This document shows, piece by piece, positions 6,994 through 15,660 of a stretch of 64,000 nucleotides of DNA. This DNA is from Flavobacteriales bacterium (GTDB lineage: Bacteria; Bacteroidota; Bacteroidia; Flavobacteriales_F; PHOS-HE28): NCBI GenBank assembly GCA_016700415.1, contig CP065018.1, positions 1,866,001 through 1,930,000 on the forward strand, read 5' to 3'. A program made the translations under genes and the position numbers. Every line of letters starts with the position of its first letter. Position 1 is the stretch's first letter. The notes under the pieces are model-generated. The model searched no databases, was not told the DNA's origin, and saw nothing but the letters and a program-made list of their open reading frames with translations.

Positions 6994-8049
6994 ATGAAAC
7001 GCAACATCCTCATTACCGGTGGCGCCGGTTTCATCGGCAGCCATGTCGTGCGGCTCTTCGTGAAGAAGTACCCGCAATACCGCATCGTGAACCTCGACGC
7101 GCTCACCTATGCGGGGAACATGGAGAACCTGAAGGACGTGGAAGACGCCGCGAACTACGCCTTCGTGAAGGCCGACATCCGCGATGCCGAGGCCATGGAC
7201 AAGGTCTTCGCGGAGCATGCCATCGACAGCGTTGTCCATCTCGCCGCGGAAAGCCATGTGGACCGCAGCATCAGTGACCCCATGGCCTTCGTCAACACGA
7301 ACGTGATCGGCACGGCCAACATGCTGAACGCGGCCAAAGCCTATTGGAAAGGGAAGTTTGAAGGAAAACGGTTCTACCACGTCAGCACCGATGAGGTCTA
7401 CGGCTCCCTCCATGACGGCGGTTTCTTCACGGAGGAAACCTCCTACGACCCGCAAAGCCCATACAGCGCCAGCAAGGCCGCGAGCGACCACTTCGTCCGT
7501 GCCTACGGTAATACGTACAAGCTGCCCTTCGTCATCAGCAACTGCAGCAACAACTACGGCAGCCATCAATTCCCGGAGAAGTTGATCCCGTTGATGATCC
7601 ACAACCTGCGCGAAGGCAAGCCGCTGCCCGTGTATGGTAAAGGCGAGAACGTGCGCGACTGGCTGTGGGTGGAGGACCATGCACGCGCCATCGACACGGT
7701 ATTCCATGAAGGCAAGGACGGCGAGACCTATAACATCGGCGGGCACAACGAGTGGAAGAACATCGACCTCGTGAAGGTGTTGTGCTCCATCATGGACAAG
7801 AAGTTGGGCCGCAACGCAGGCGATAGCGAGAAGCAGATCACCTACGTCACGGACCGTGCCGGGCACGACCTACGTTATGCGATCGATGCCGGCAAGATCG
7901 AGCGCGAACTGGGCTGGAGACCGAGCATCACCTTCGAGCAGGGCTTGGAACAGACCGTGGATTGGTATCTTGCCAATGACCAGTGGCTGCGGGACGTGAC
8001 CTCCGGGGCCTATCGCGACTATTACGACGAACAGTACGCCAAGCGCTAA
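6994..8049 (+). CDS. rmlB: dTDP-glucose 4,6-dehydratase
   Basis: A 351-residue extended SDR that converts dTDP-glucose to dTDP-4-keto-6-deoxyglucose, the entry to dTDP-rhamnose and other deoxysugars. Visible motifs are GGAGFIGSHVV at residues 8-18, LAAESHVDRSI, the catalytic STDEVYG (T-D-E triad), YSASKAASDHFV (Tyr-x3-Lys) and NCSNNYGSHQFPEKLIP, all diagnostic for RmlB. Length is normal. RmlA, RmlC and RmlD are not in the window. The stop overlaps the start of the next gene by one base, so a CpsB-type phosphatase is co-translated. Confidence 0.96.
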   Translation: MKRNILITGGAGFIGSHVVRLFVKKYPQYRIVNLDALTYAGNMENLKDVEDAANYAFVKADIRDAEAMDKVFAEHAIDSVVHLAAESHVDRSISDPMAFVNTNVIGTANMLNAAKAYWKGKFEGKRFYHVSTDEVYGSLHDGGFFTEETSYDPQSPYSASKAASDHFVRAYGNTYKLPFVISNCSNNYGSHQFPEKLIPLMIHNLREGKPLPVYGKGENVRDWLWVEDHARAIDTVFHEGKDGETYNIGGHNEWKNIDLVKVLCSIMDKKLGRNAGDSEKQITYVTDRAGHDLRYAIDAGKIERELGWRPSITFEQGLEQTVDWYLANDQWLRDVTSGAYRDYYDEQYAKR

Positions 8050-8798
8050 TGGGCATTCTGGGAAACCTCTTCGGAAAAGGGCGGCAGTCCATGCCTCCCG
8101 TCGACCTGGGGTTGCTCAAGTGTGATGTGCACTCGCACTTCATCCCCGGGATCGATGACGGTGCGCCCACGATCGAGGCCAGCATGGAACTGCTCAGGGC
8201 CATGCGCGAACTGGGTTACCAAAAGGTGATCACCACGCCCCACAGCATGGCGGACGGCTATAAGAACCCACCGGAAGTGATCCTTGGCGGATTGGAGAAG
8301 GTAAGGCGTGCGATAAAAGAGGAAGGCCTGGTGATCGAGATCGACGCTGCCGCGGAGTATTACTTGGACCACGATCTCCTGGAAAAGACCACGGCGCAAA
8401 AACTGCTGACTTTTGGTAATGACATGGTGCTTTTCGAGTTGCCTTTCATCAGCGAACCGTCCATGCTGTTGAGCGCCGTGTTCGAACTACAGACCCAAGG
8501 GTTCAGACCGGTGCTGGCCCATCCGGAACGCTATCAGTTCTGGTACACGGACATGAGCACCATGGAGAAGTTGAAGGACCGGGGCGTGCTGTTCCAGCTG
8601 AACATGATCGCCCTGACGGGTGCCTATGGCCCCGCAACGAAAAAGCAGGCCGAAAAGATCACGGACCAAGGCTGGTACGATCTCGTTGGCAGCGACTGCC
8701 ACAGCATGAAGCACATCGAGGCGATGCAGGCCGCGCGCACCGAACCATACTTGCACAAGCTGATCGACGGTGGGAAGTTGCTGAACGCGACGTTGTGA
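8049..8798 (+). CDS. CpsB/YwqE-type tyrosine-protein phosphatase (PHP domain)
   Basis: A 249-residue PHP-fold metal-dependent phosphatase. Metal-site motifs: DVHSHFIPGIDDG near residue 30, TTPHSMADGY, LAHPERYQFW and GSDCHSMKHI near the C-terminus. Relatives (Streptococcus CpsB, Bacillus YwqE) dephosphorylate the tyrosine kinases that control chain length and export of capsule. Its place at the end of a nucleotide-sugar cluster fits that role, but no Wzc-like kinase is present here. The ATG overlaps the rmlB stop; an in-frame upstream start inside rmlB was rejected. Cytoplasmic. Confidence 0.88.
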   Translation: MGILGNLFGKGRQSMPPVDLGLLKCDVHSHFIPGIDDGAPTIEASMELLRAMRELGYQKVITTPHSMADGYKNPPEVILGGLEKVRRAIKEEGLVIEIDAAAEYYLDHDLLEKTTAQKLLTFGNDMVLFELPFISEPSMLLSAVFELQTQGFRPVLAHPERYQFWYTDMSTMEKLKDRGVLFQLNMIALTGAYGPATKKQAEKITDQGWYDLVGSDCHSMKHIEAMQAARTEPYLHKLIDGGKLLNATL

Positions 8799-8845
8799 GT
8801 TGGATCCAACGTCACCCAAGATCCAGTAGCATTTGATAGAACGAG

Positions 8846-8882
8846 CCCTGCAATTCTAAAATTTCATTTTAGAATTGCAGGG
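8846..8882. terminator. Perfect 17-bp hairpin between convergent genes
   Basis: CCCTGCAATTCTAAAAT (8846-8862), a 3-base loop and its exact reverse complement (8866-8882). It lies 47 bp after the phosphatase stop and 53 bp from the fabD stop on the other strand, so a bidirectional terminator is likely. The AT-rich centre gives A/T runs near the loop rather than a 3' T-tract. Confidence 0.65.
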
Positions 8883-8935
8883 TGCGGCTCCGAAGGCCCT
8901 CCAAGATGTTGAACCCGTTTGAAGGCCGATCGCAG

Positions 8936-9811
8936 CTACGCCGCGCTCGTCGCCACCTCCTTGTTCACCTTCTTGAACAGCCCTTGCAGCACGTTCCCGG
9001 GGCCGCATTCCACGATGTTGTCCGCACCATCGGTGAGCATGTTACGCATGATCTGCGTCCAGCGCACGGGGGCGGTGAGCTGCGCGATGAGGTTGGCCTT
9101 GATCCGGGCGGGGTCTTTGTGGCCGCGGGCATCCACGTTCTGATAGATGGTGCAGCGCGGGTCCACGATGGGTGTGAAGGCGATGGCCGTTGCAAGCTCG
9201 GCGCGGGCAGGCTCCATCAATGGGCTGTGGAAGGCCCCGCCCACGGGCAGCAGTAGCGCGCGTCTCGCACCGGCGGCCTTCAGTGTTTCGCAGGCGGCAT
9301 TCACGGCTTCCAGCGTTCCGCTGATGACCAATTGGCCGGGACAGTTGTAGTTGGCGGGCACCACGATGCCCGGAATGGACGCGCAGATCTCTTCCACCTT
9401 TTCGTCCTCCATGCCGAGGATGGCGGCCATGGTGCCGGGCTGGGCCTCGCAGGCCTTCTGCATCGCGTTGGCGCGTGCGGCCACCAGCTTCAGTCCATCG
9501 CTGAACTCCATCGCACCGGCGGCCACCAAGGCGCTGAACTCACCGAGCGAGTGCCCCGCCACCATGTCCGGCTGGAAAGCATCGCCCATCGTCTTGGCCC
9601 GGATCACACTGTGGATGAAGATCGCCGGCTGCGTGACGTTGGTCTGCTTCAGGTCCTCATCGCTGCCGCTGAACATCACGTCGGTGATGTTGAAGCCGAG
9701 GACGTTGTTGGCGTGCTCGAAAAAGACCCGCGCGTTGGCATCGGACTCATAGAGATCCTTGCCCATACCGGGAAACTGGCTGCCTTGGCCGGGGAAGACG
9801 TATGCTTTCAT
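8936..9811 (-). CDS. fabD: Malonyl-CoA:ACP transacylase
   Basis: A 291-residue acyltransferase that loads malonyl groups onto acyl carrier protein for fatty acid synthesis. The start MKAYVFPGQGSQFPGMG at 9811 matches the family N-terminus; an upstream in-frame ATG at 9832 would add seven residues ahead of the beta strand. The nucleophile is S88 in GHSLGEFSAL, and the catalytic histidine is in GGAFHSPLM near residue 200. The gene stands alone, with a good -7 box 18 bases upstream, and no other fab genes adjoin it. Cytoplasmic. Confidence 0.96.
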   Translation of the reverse strand: MKAYVFPGQGSQFPGMGKDLYESDANARVFFEHANNVLGFNITDVMFSGSDEDLKQTNVTQPAIFIHSVIRAKTMGDAFQPDMVAGHSLGEFSALVAAGAMEFSDGLKLVAARANAMQKACEAQPGTMAAILGMEDEKVEEICASIPGIVVPANYNCPGQLVISGTLEAVNAACETLKAAGARRALLLPVGGAFHSPLMEPARAELATAIAFTPIVDPRCTIYQNVDARGHKDPARIKANLIAQLTAPVRWTQIMRNMLTDGADNIVECGPGNVLQGLFKKVNKEVATSAA

Positions 9812-9829
9812 GCCGCAGATTAATGTTTT

Positions 9830-9837
9830 CAAAGATA
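9830..9837 (-). promoter_or_regulatory. Candidate -7 box for fabD
   Basis: TATCTTTG on the minus strand exactly matches TAnnTTTG and ends 18 bases before the fabD ATG. The remaining gap up to 9990 shows nothing else I can name. Confidence 0.55.
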
Positions 9838-9990
9838 GGGTCAGGCCGCAGCGGACCTAACATGGCATTTTAGCCTTGTTTGCATGCCTTAGGCAACAGG
9901 GGAGGCAAGTGAATTCCTAGTCGGTTCCCCGGCACTTACGGACGCTTCAGATCTGCGTTGATCAGCCCATTCAGCGTCATCAGCGTTCCA

Positions 9991-10734
9991 TTACTTACGG
10001 TCCCCGAAAAGACGCAGCAGCGAGAGAAAGAGGTTGAGGAAATCGAGGTACAGGCTCAAGGCGCCCATCAGGGCCATCTTCTGGGCGACCTCGGTACCGC
10101 TGATCATCGTGCCGCCGAGGTTCTTCAGGCGCTGCATGTCGTAGGCGGTGAGGCCGGTGAAGATGATCACGCTGAGCACACTGATCACGTAGCCCATGGT
10201 ATCGCTCTTCATGAACATGTTCACCACCATGGCGATCACGATGCCGATGAGGCCGATGAAGAGGAGGCTGCCGAGCTTGGTAAGATCGGTCTTGGTGGTG
10301 TAGCCCGCCACCGCCATGAGCCCGAACACCGCCGACGTGACAAAGAATACCGTGGCGATGGAAGTTGCCGTGTAGGCCAGGAAGATGAATGACAGACTGG
10401 CACCTGTGAGTGCCGAATAGGCAATAAAGACAGTGAGCAGCATACTTCCGCTCAGGCGGTTGATCATGCCGCTCATGATGAAGACCAACGCCAAAGGTGC
10501 CAGCATCACCACCCAGCCGAGGATGGTCATGCCCCCGGTCTCGACGTTGATCAAGCGGGAGATCAGGCCCATATCATGCCCGAACCAGTAGGCCACACCG
10601 CCACTGATGACAAGGGCTAAGGTCATGTAAGTGAAGACCTTGGCAAGGAAGGCGCGCACATCATCCGGGTTGGCGACCATGCCCGGGTGCATCTGCTGTT
10701 CGGGCGCAAGGGAGGAAAGGGAACTACGGAACAT
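9991..10734 (-). CDS. Bax inhibitor-1 / YccA family membrane protein
   Basis: A 247-residue integral membrane protein with about seven hydrophobic segments from residue 35 onward and the conserved C-terminal region (LSVIIFTGLTAYDMQRLK, then MGALSLYLDFLNLFLSLLRLFG) of the BI-1/YccA family, whose members are pH-sensitive calcium leak channels or interact with FtsH. The N-terminus (about 30 residues) is polar and ends in NPDDVRAFLAKVFTYMTLALVISG. It begins 21 bp after the folE stop on the same strand, so it may be the last gene of a PTPS-folE operon, although no functional link is known. Confidence 0.9.
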   Translation of the reverse strand: MFRSSLSSLAPEQQMHPGMVANPDDVRAFLAKVFTYMTLALVISGGVAYWFGHDMGLISRLINVETGGMTILGWVVMLAPLALVFIMSGMINRLSGSMLLTVFIAYSALTGASLSFIFLAYTATSIATVFFVTSAVFGLMAVAGYTTKTDLTKLGSLLFIGLIGIVIAMVVNMFMKSDTMGYVISVLSVIIFTGLTAYDMQRLKNLGGTMISGTEVAQKMALMGALSLYLDFLNLFLSLLRLFGDRK

Positions 10735-10755
10735 GGTTCTTGGCGTGGGTTGTGA

Positions 10756-11439
10756 TCAGTGGAGTTTGGCGGAGATGAGCTTGATGAACTCCTCGCGTGT
10801 GCGGTGGTCATCAAGAAAGATGCCGGTAAAGGCCGAAGTGGTGGTGACGCTGTTCTGCTTTTGGATGCCACGCATCTGCATGCAAAGGTGCGCCGCCTCG
10901 ATCACCACGGCGACACCCATGGGTTTCAACGTGTCCTGAATGCAGTCGCGGATCTCGTTGGTAAGCCGTTCCTGTACCTGCAGACGCCGCGCGAAGGCGT
11001 CCACCACGCGGGGTATTTTACTAAGCCCGGTGATCTGGCCGTTAGGGATATACGCTACGTGGGCCTTTCCGAAGAAGGGCAGCATGTGGTGCTCGCACAG
11101 GCTGTACACCTCGATGTCCTTAACCACCACCATCTGGCTGTAGTCCTCCTTGAAGAGTGCCTTGCGCAGGATGGCGGCCGGATCCAGATCGTAGCCGTGA
11201 GTGAGGTACTGCAGGCTCTTCGCCACGCGCTCCGGGGTGCGTTTCAGGCCCTCGCGCTCGGGATCCTCTCCGATCGCCTTCAAGATATCGCCGTAGAGCT
11301 CGCCGATGCGCTCCACGCTCTCCGGCTCGAACTTGTCGATACGCTGGTAGCCGTCGAAGATCTCATCGGAGCCGGTGCCGTTGGAGGCACGACTTGCCCT
11401 CGCCGTCACGGTCCGCTTCCTTCCTGTGGTTTTTGCCAT
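10756..11439 (-). CDS. folE: GTP cyclohydrolase I
   Basis: A 227-residue enzyme making 7,8-dihydroneopterin triphosphate from GTP. Zinc and active-site motifs are VYSLCEHHMLPFFGKAHVAY (the Cys-Glu-His-His site), GLSKIPRVVDAFARRLQVQERLT and HLCMQMRGIQKQNS with its zinc cysteine. The first 35 residues are a basic, low-complexity extension. The gene starts 2 bp after the PTPS-like gene, and together they catalyse consecutive steps, so a pterin or deazapurine pathway is served as well as folate. Confidence 0.96.
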   Translation of the reverse strand: MAKTTGRKRTVTARASRASNGTGSDEIFDGYQRIDKFEPESVERIGELYGDILKAIGEDPEREGLKRTPERVAKSLQYLTHGYDLDPAAILRKALFKEDYSQMVVVKDIEVYSLCEHHMLPFFGKAHVAYIPNGQITGLSKIPRVVDAFARRLQVQERLTNEIRDCIQDTLKPMGVAVVIEAAHLCMQMRGIQKQNSVTTTSAFTGIFLDDHRTREEFIKLISAKLH

Positions 11440-11441
11440 GA

Positions 11442-11861
11442 CTATTCGCCGAAATATTCAACGCTGTTGTTTTCCGTCTCCTGGACCTTCACACAATGGA
11501 GCGTGCCGCCGATCTCGGCGATGGGGCCTTCCAACTGCCTCCAGATGGCCACGGCCAAATTCTCCGTGGTGCTGCCCACGCCCTTCAGGAAGGGGACGTC
11601 CAAGTCGAGGTTCTTGTGGTCCACCCGGTCGATCACATGCTCGTGCATCAATCGGCTCAGTGCGGAAAGATCCACCACGAAGCCGGTCTCCGCACTGGTC
11701 TCGCCTTTCACCGTCACCCAAAGCTCGTAGTTGTGCCCGTGCCAATTGGGGTTTGAGCACTTGCCGAAGGTGGCCAGGTTCTTCTCGGCGCTCCATTCGG
11801 GGCGGCCGAGCTTGTGCGCGGCGCTGAAACGCTCGCGGCGGGTGATGTGGACTACGGGCAT
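11442..11861 (-). CDS. 6-pyruvoyl-tetrahydropterin synthase / QueD family
   Basis: A 139-residue T-fold enzyme. The zinc histidines are in FSAAHKL and WHGHNY. The catalytic cysteine sits in KCSNPNWHGHNY, a spacing (C-x5-HGH) like that of animal PTPS rather than the shorter C-x3-HGH typical of E. coli QueD. DHKNLDLD and PTTEN-like STTENLAVAIW complete the active site. It lies directly upstream of folE (2-bp gap), whose product is its substrate. It could make 6-pyruvoyl-tetrahydropterin or 6-carboxy-tetrahydropterin; the motif leans to the former, but this is inference. Confidence 0.88.
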   Translation of the reverse strand: MPVVHITRRERFSAAHKLGRPEWSAEKNLATFGKCSNPNWHGHNYELWVTVKGETSAETGFVVDLSALSRLMHEHVIDRVDHKNLDLDVPFLKGVGSTTENLAVAIWRQLEGPIAEIGGTLHCVKVQETENNSVEYFGE

Positions 11862-11875
11862 GGGACTGTGGGCTG

Positions 11876-11883
11876 CAAAGGTA
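11876..11883 (-). promoter_or_regulatory. Candidate -7 box for the PTPS-folE operon
   Basis: TACCTTTG on the minus strand exactly matches TAnnTTTG, ends 14 bases before the ATG at 11861 and is followed by CAGCCC. It faces away from the serS box at 11930. Confidence 0.55.
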
Positions 11884-11929
11884 TGGAGCGCCTAGGAGAG
11901 CATTACGCCAGCCCTGTCCCCCAGCAACT

Positions 11930-11937
11930 TACCTTCG
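11930..11937 (+). promoter_or_regulatory. Candidate -7 box for serS
   Basis: TACCTTCG followed by CGCG, 23 bases before the serS ATG, in the divergent 99-bp gap. Confidence 0.5.
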
Positions 11938-11960
11938 CGCGTTCTACCGAAACCTATCCC

Positions 11961-13238
11961 ATGCTGGAGACCGCCTACCTGCGCAGCAAGCCCGACGAGG
12001 CCCGCGCCCGCTTGGCCAAACGCAATCTCGATGCCGATGCCCTGCTCTCGAAAGCCGCCGAGCTGGACGAGCACCGCCGGAGCACGCAGAACATGCTGGA
12101 CGCGAAGCTTGCCGAGATGAACGACCAAAGCCGCACCATCGGGGAGCTGATGAAGGCGGGCAAGAAGGATGAGGCCGAGGCCGCCAAAAAACACACCGCC
12201 GAGCTGAAGGACCGCATCGCGGAGCTGAAGGACGAACTGACCGGGGCCGAACGCGCCCTGCATGAGCACCTCTGCACCATCCCGAATGTTCCTCAGGACC
12301 GCGTTCCACCGGGAAAAACGCCGGAGGACAACATGACCGTGGCACAGAACGGCGACCTGCCGCAGCTATCCGAAAGCGCCAGACCGCATTGGGACCTCGG
12401 GGAGGAATACAAGCTGTTCAGCTTGGAGCTGGGTGTGAAGCTCACCGGCGCGGGCTTTCCCGTGTACACCGGCCAAGGCGCAAAACTGCAGCGGGCGCTC
12501 ATCGCCTTCTTCTTGGACCGCGCCATTCAGGCGGGCTACGTGGAAGTGATGCCGCCCTTGATGGTGAATGCCGAATCCGCCTTCGCCACCGGCCAATTGC
12601 CCGACAAGGAGGGCCAGATGTACCAGGCCACGGTGGATGACCTTTACCTGATCCCCACGGCGGAGGTGCCCATCACCAACCTTTTCCGGAACGAGATCTT
12701 GGACGAGGCCGAACTGCCGATCAAGCGCGTGGGCCATACGCCCTGTTTCCGCCGCGAAGCGGGCAGCTACGGCAAGGACGTGCGCGGCTTGAACCGCGTC
12801 CACCAATTCGACAAAGTGGAGATCGTGCGCGTGGAAACCCCGGAGAACAGCAACGCCGCGCTGGAGGAAATGACCGATCACGTGAAAAGCCTGTTGAACG
12901 CCTTGGAATTGCCGTGGCGGCAATTGTTGCTCTGCGGAGGCGACATGGGCTTCACCAGCGCGATCACCTACGATATGGAGGTTTACGCGGGAGCGCAGAA
13001 ACGCTGGCTCGAAGTGAGCTCCATCAGCAACTTTGAGACCTACCAGAGCAACCGCTTGAAGTTGCGCTACCGGGGAGAGGACAAGAAAGCCCGGCTGGCG
13101 CATACGCTGAACGGCAGCGCCTTGGCTTTGGCACGGATCGTGGCGGCGTTGCTGGAGAACAACCAAACGCCGGAAGGTATCCGCATCCCTGCGGCTCTGC
13201 GGCCTTATACCGGTTTCGACCTGATCGTGAAAAAATGA
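11961..13238 (+). CDS. serS: Seryl-tRNA synthetase
   Basis: A 425-residue class II aminoacyl-tRNA synthetase. The start MLETAYLRSKPDEARARLAKR at 11961 matches the family; the open frame further upstream overlaps the divergent PTPS gene and is not conserved-looking. Residues 25-110 form the long helical tRNA-binding arm, rich in Glu, Lys and Ala. Motif 2 is near PCFRREAGSYGKDVRGLNRVHQF and motif 3 near LNGSALALARIVAALLENNQ. It heads an operon with a lipoprotein, a TPR protein, DUF4286 and rsmA, each overlapping or within 6 bp. Confidence 0.97.
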   Translation: MLETAYLRSKPDEARARLAKRNLDADALLSKAAELDEHRRSTQNMLDAKLAEMNDQSRTIGELMKAGKKDEAEAAKKHTAELKDRIAELKDELTGAERALHEHLCTIPNVPQDRVPPGKTPEDNMTVAQNGDLPQLSESARPHWDLGEEYKLFSLELGVKLTGAGFPVYTGQGAKLQRALIAFFLDRAIQAGYVEVMPPLMVNAESAFATGQLPDKEGQMYQATVDDLYLIPTAEVPITNLFRNEILDEAELPIKRVGHTPCFRREAGSYGKDVRGLNRVHQFDKVEIVRVETPENSNAALEEMTDHVKSLLNALELPWRQLLLCGGDMGFTSAITYDMEVYAGAQKRWLEVSSISNFETYQSNRLKLRYRGEDKKARLAHTLNGSALALARIVAALLENNQTPEGIRIPAALRPYTGFDLIVKK

Positions 13239-13777
13239 TGCGGACCATACCGGCGGCGGTCCTCCTTGCGTTGGGTTCGGGTGGCCTACTGACGGCCTGC
13301 ACCCACCGCGCCGACCCCTCCGAAATGGCCATCGTGGAACGAATGATCGAAGAGACGGACAGCCTGCGCATGGAACTGATCGGCATGGACACCACCGCGT
13401 TGCACCACATGCATGCTTTGTTCGAGGCGGAACGGCCCGGTATCGAGCAGCGTTTCCGGGATACCCTGCGCCCGCACGAGGCACAAGTGCTCGGCAACTA
13501 CCACCAGGCCATGGCTGAACGCTTGCCCCGGCTCTTGGCCGAACGCCACACGGAACAGACCCGGATAGACAGCACCCTGATGCGGCTCCGCAACTTGCGG
13601 CACGACATGGACCAAGGTTTGATGAACAAGGAAGCACGCGAAAACGCCCTTGCCATGGAAGAGGGTTGGAATTCATCGCTCCGGAACGATCTGGGCCAAG
13701 TGGAAATGGCCACCAAACAGCTCATCCTTGACCGCACGACCTACCGCGCCGCGATTGATTCCCTGCTTCGCCAATGA
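13235..13777 (+). CDS. Small lipoprotein, unknown function
   Basis: A 180-residue predicted lipoprotein. After a basic start and hydrophobic core (IPAAVLLALGSGGLL) comes a lipobox ending Leu-Thr-Ala-Cys at residue 22. The mature part is polar and almost entirely predicted helical, with runs suited to coiled coil (EMAIVERMIEETDSLRMEL and LLAERHTEQTRIDSTLMRL). I recognise no domain. The start overlaps the serS stop by 4 bp and the end overlaps the TPR gene by 4 bp, so it is co-translated between them. It may work with the secreted TPR protein in the periplasm, but that is inferred from position only. Confidence 0.75.
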   Translation: MMRTIPAAVLLALGSGGLLTACTHRADPSEMAIVERMIEETDSLRMELIGMDTTALHHMHALFEAERPGIEQRFRDTLRPHEAQVLGNYHQAMAERLPRLLAERHTEQTRIDSTLMRLRNLRHDMDQGLMNKEARENALAMEEGWNSSLRNDLGQVEMATKQLILDRTTYRAAIDSLLRQ

Positions 13778-15660
13778 ACGCCGCCTCTCCCATCCGCAGC
13801 CTCCGCGGCGTCTTATTTGGGATGGCATGCCTCGTCTTCATCGGCGCGTGGGCACAGGGAGGCCCGGACGAACAGCTCGCTGCGGAGTACATGCGGCAGG
13901 GTGAATATGCCAAGGCCATCCTCTACTATGAGAAACTGTATGGCCAACAACCAACCTCGCTCTACTATGAGCAATTGCTCAAGGCCTATGTGGGTGTGAA
14001 GCAGTACGATGACGCGGAAAAGCTCGCCAAGGACCGCATGCGTAAGCAGAGCGGGGACCCGCGCTATCTGGTGGACATGGGCATGGTGAAAAAGCTGGAG
14101 GGCGACACCGGCAAAGCCGAACAGCAGTTCGATAAGGCCCTGAAAGAGCTGAAGCCGGACCAAGGCTCGATCCGCAACCTCGCCAACGCCTTCACCCGGA
14201 ACAATGAACTGGACTACGCGCTCCAGACCTACGAGCGTGGGCGGAAGTTGTTGAAGGCCAGCTCCACGGACTTCTTCTATGAGACGGCCGAACTCCGCGC
14301 CGCCAAGGGCGATGTGGCCGGCATGATCAGCGACTATATGGACCTGCTGCAGACCAATCCCAGCTACCTGCAGGCCGTGCAGAACGGGGTCGGCCGCTTC
14401 ATCGACTTCACCAGCACGGATGACCGCTCGGACCTCCTGCGGACGGAACTATTGCGGCGTATCCAGAAGAACCCGGACAATACGCTCTTCCAGGAGATGC
14501 TGATCTGGATGTACATCCAGCGGAAGGACCTCAACAGCGCCTTCGTGCAGAGCAAGGCCATGGACCAGCGCTTCAAAGAGGGCGGCCAAAGGTTGATGGC
14601 CTTGGGCGACATCGCGGTGACCAACAAAGAATGGGCGACCGCGACGAAATGCTACGAGTACGTGGTGGCCAACGGCGCGGATTCGCCTTGGTACGGTGCA
14701 GCCCGGATCGGGCTGGTCAACGCGCTGGACGCCCAGGTGCGCGACGAGACCGATCCGCCCCAAGAGCGATTGGACCACCTGCGGCAACTCTATGAAAGCA
14801 CCTTGAGCGAGTTGGGGCGCACACCTGCGAACATCAAGCTTGTCAGCGGGCTGGCGGACCTCAAGGCGTACTATCTCAATGACAGTCCCGGTGCGGTGGC
14901 GCTCTTGCAGGATGCCATCAACATGCCCGGGCTCGGGCGCAAGGAGCAGGCCCAACTGAAACTGGAGCTTGGCGACATCCAAGTATTGGAAGGCGACATC
15001 TGGGACGCCTCCCTCCTCTACTCGCAGGTGGACCTCGATTTCAAGCAGGACATCCTTGGCCACGAGGCGCGCCTCCGCAATGCCAAAGTGAGCTTCTACT
15101 CCGGTGATTTCCTCTGGGCAAAAGCACAATTGGACGTGCTGAAGGCCAGCACCAGCAAGCTCATCGCCAATGATGCCATGGAGCTTTCCCTGCTGATCAC
15201 GGACAACCTTGGCACGGACACGGTCAGCCCCGGGCTCAGCCTCTTTGCCGAAGCACAGCTGCTCACATTCCAGCATCGGTACGACAGTGCCATCGCGGTC
15301 CTTGACACGCTCACCGCACGCTTCCCCATGGGCAGCCTCGGCGACGATGTGCTCTACGCCCGGTACAGCATCGCACATGCCCGCCACCAGTACACCGAGG
15401 CCGCGGGCTACCTGGAAAAGGTAGTGGAACTCTATCCGAACGACATCCTCGTGGACAATGCGATGTACGACCTCGGCAAACTCTACGAGAACGACCTGGG
15501 CGACAAGGAGCAAGCGAAGAAGTGGTATGAAAAGCTGCTGTTCGAGCAGAGCGGGAGCATCTTCGTGGCCGATGCCCGCGAGCACTACCGGCGCCTGCGC
15601 GGCGACCGGGACAACCTGACCACGCCGGAACAGCAATTCCTCAACGGTCCCACCCCATGA
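13774..15660 (+). CDS. Secreted tetratricopeptide-repeat protein
   Basis: A 628-residue protein with an N-terminal signal peptide (LRGVLFGMACLVFIGAWAQG, cleavage near residue 28) followed by TPR-like helix pairs across most of its length, for example QGEYAKAILYYEKLYGQQP, QYDDAEKLAKDRM and GDTGKAEQQFDKALKELKP. A C-terminal block (YPNDILVDNAMYDLGKLYEN..) resembles the tail of TolA-binding or YbgF/BamD-like repeat proteins. It is probably periplasmic and a scaffold for protein-protein contacts. It overlaps the preceding lipoprotein and the following DUF4286 gene by 4 bp each. Exact partner unknown. Confidence 0.85.
   Translation: MNAASPIRSLRGVLFGMACLVFIGAWAQGGPDEQLAAEYMRQGEYAKAILYYEKLYGQQPTSLYYEQLLKAYVGVKQYDDAEKLAKDRMRKQSGDPRYLVDMGMVKKLEGDTGKAEQQFDKALKELKPDQGSIRNLANAFTRNNELDYALQTYERGRKLLKASSTDFFYETAELRAAKGDVAGMISDYMDLLQTNPSYLQAVQNGVGRFIDFTSTDDRSDLLRTELLRRIQKNPDNTLFQEMLIWMYIQRKDLNSAFVQSKAMDQRFKEGGQRLMALGDIAVTNKEWATATKCYEYVVANGADSPWYGAARIGLVNALDAQVRDETDPPQERLDHLRQLYESTLSELGRTPANIKLVSGLADLKAYYLNDSPGAVALLQDAINMPGLGRKEQAQLKLELGDIQVLEGDIWDASLLYSQVDLDFKQDILGHEARLRNAKVSFYSGDFLWAKAQLDVLKASTSKLIANDAMELSLLITDNLGTDTVSPGLSLFAEAQLLTFQHRYDSAIAVLDTLTARFPMGSLGDDVLYARYSIAHARHQYTEAAGYLEKVVELYPNDILVDNAMYDLGKLYENDLGDKEQAKKWYEKLLFEQSGSIFVADAREHYRRLRGDRDNLTTPEQQFLNGPTP

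Noticed and set aside
225..8798. Cluster as a new capsule system with its own export
   Set aside because: No flippase, polymerase, ABC exporter or glycosyltransferase is visible, so only precursor synthesis and a phosphatase can be claimed.
12366..13676. 436-codon minus-strand frame opposite serS and the lipoprotein
   Set aside because: Covers two real genes on the other strand and has Cys/Arg-rich low-quality composition.
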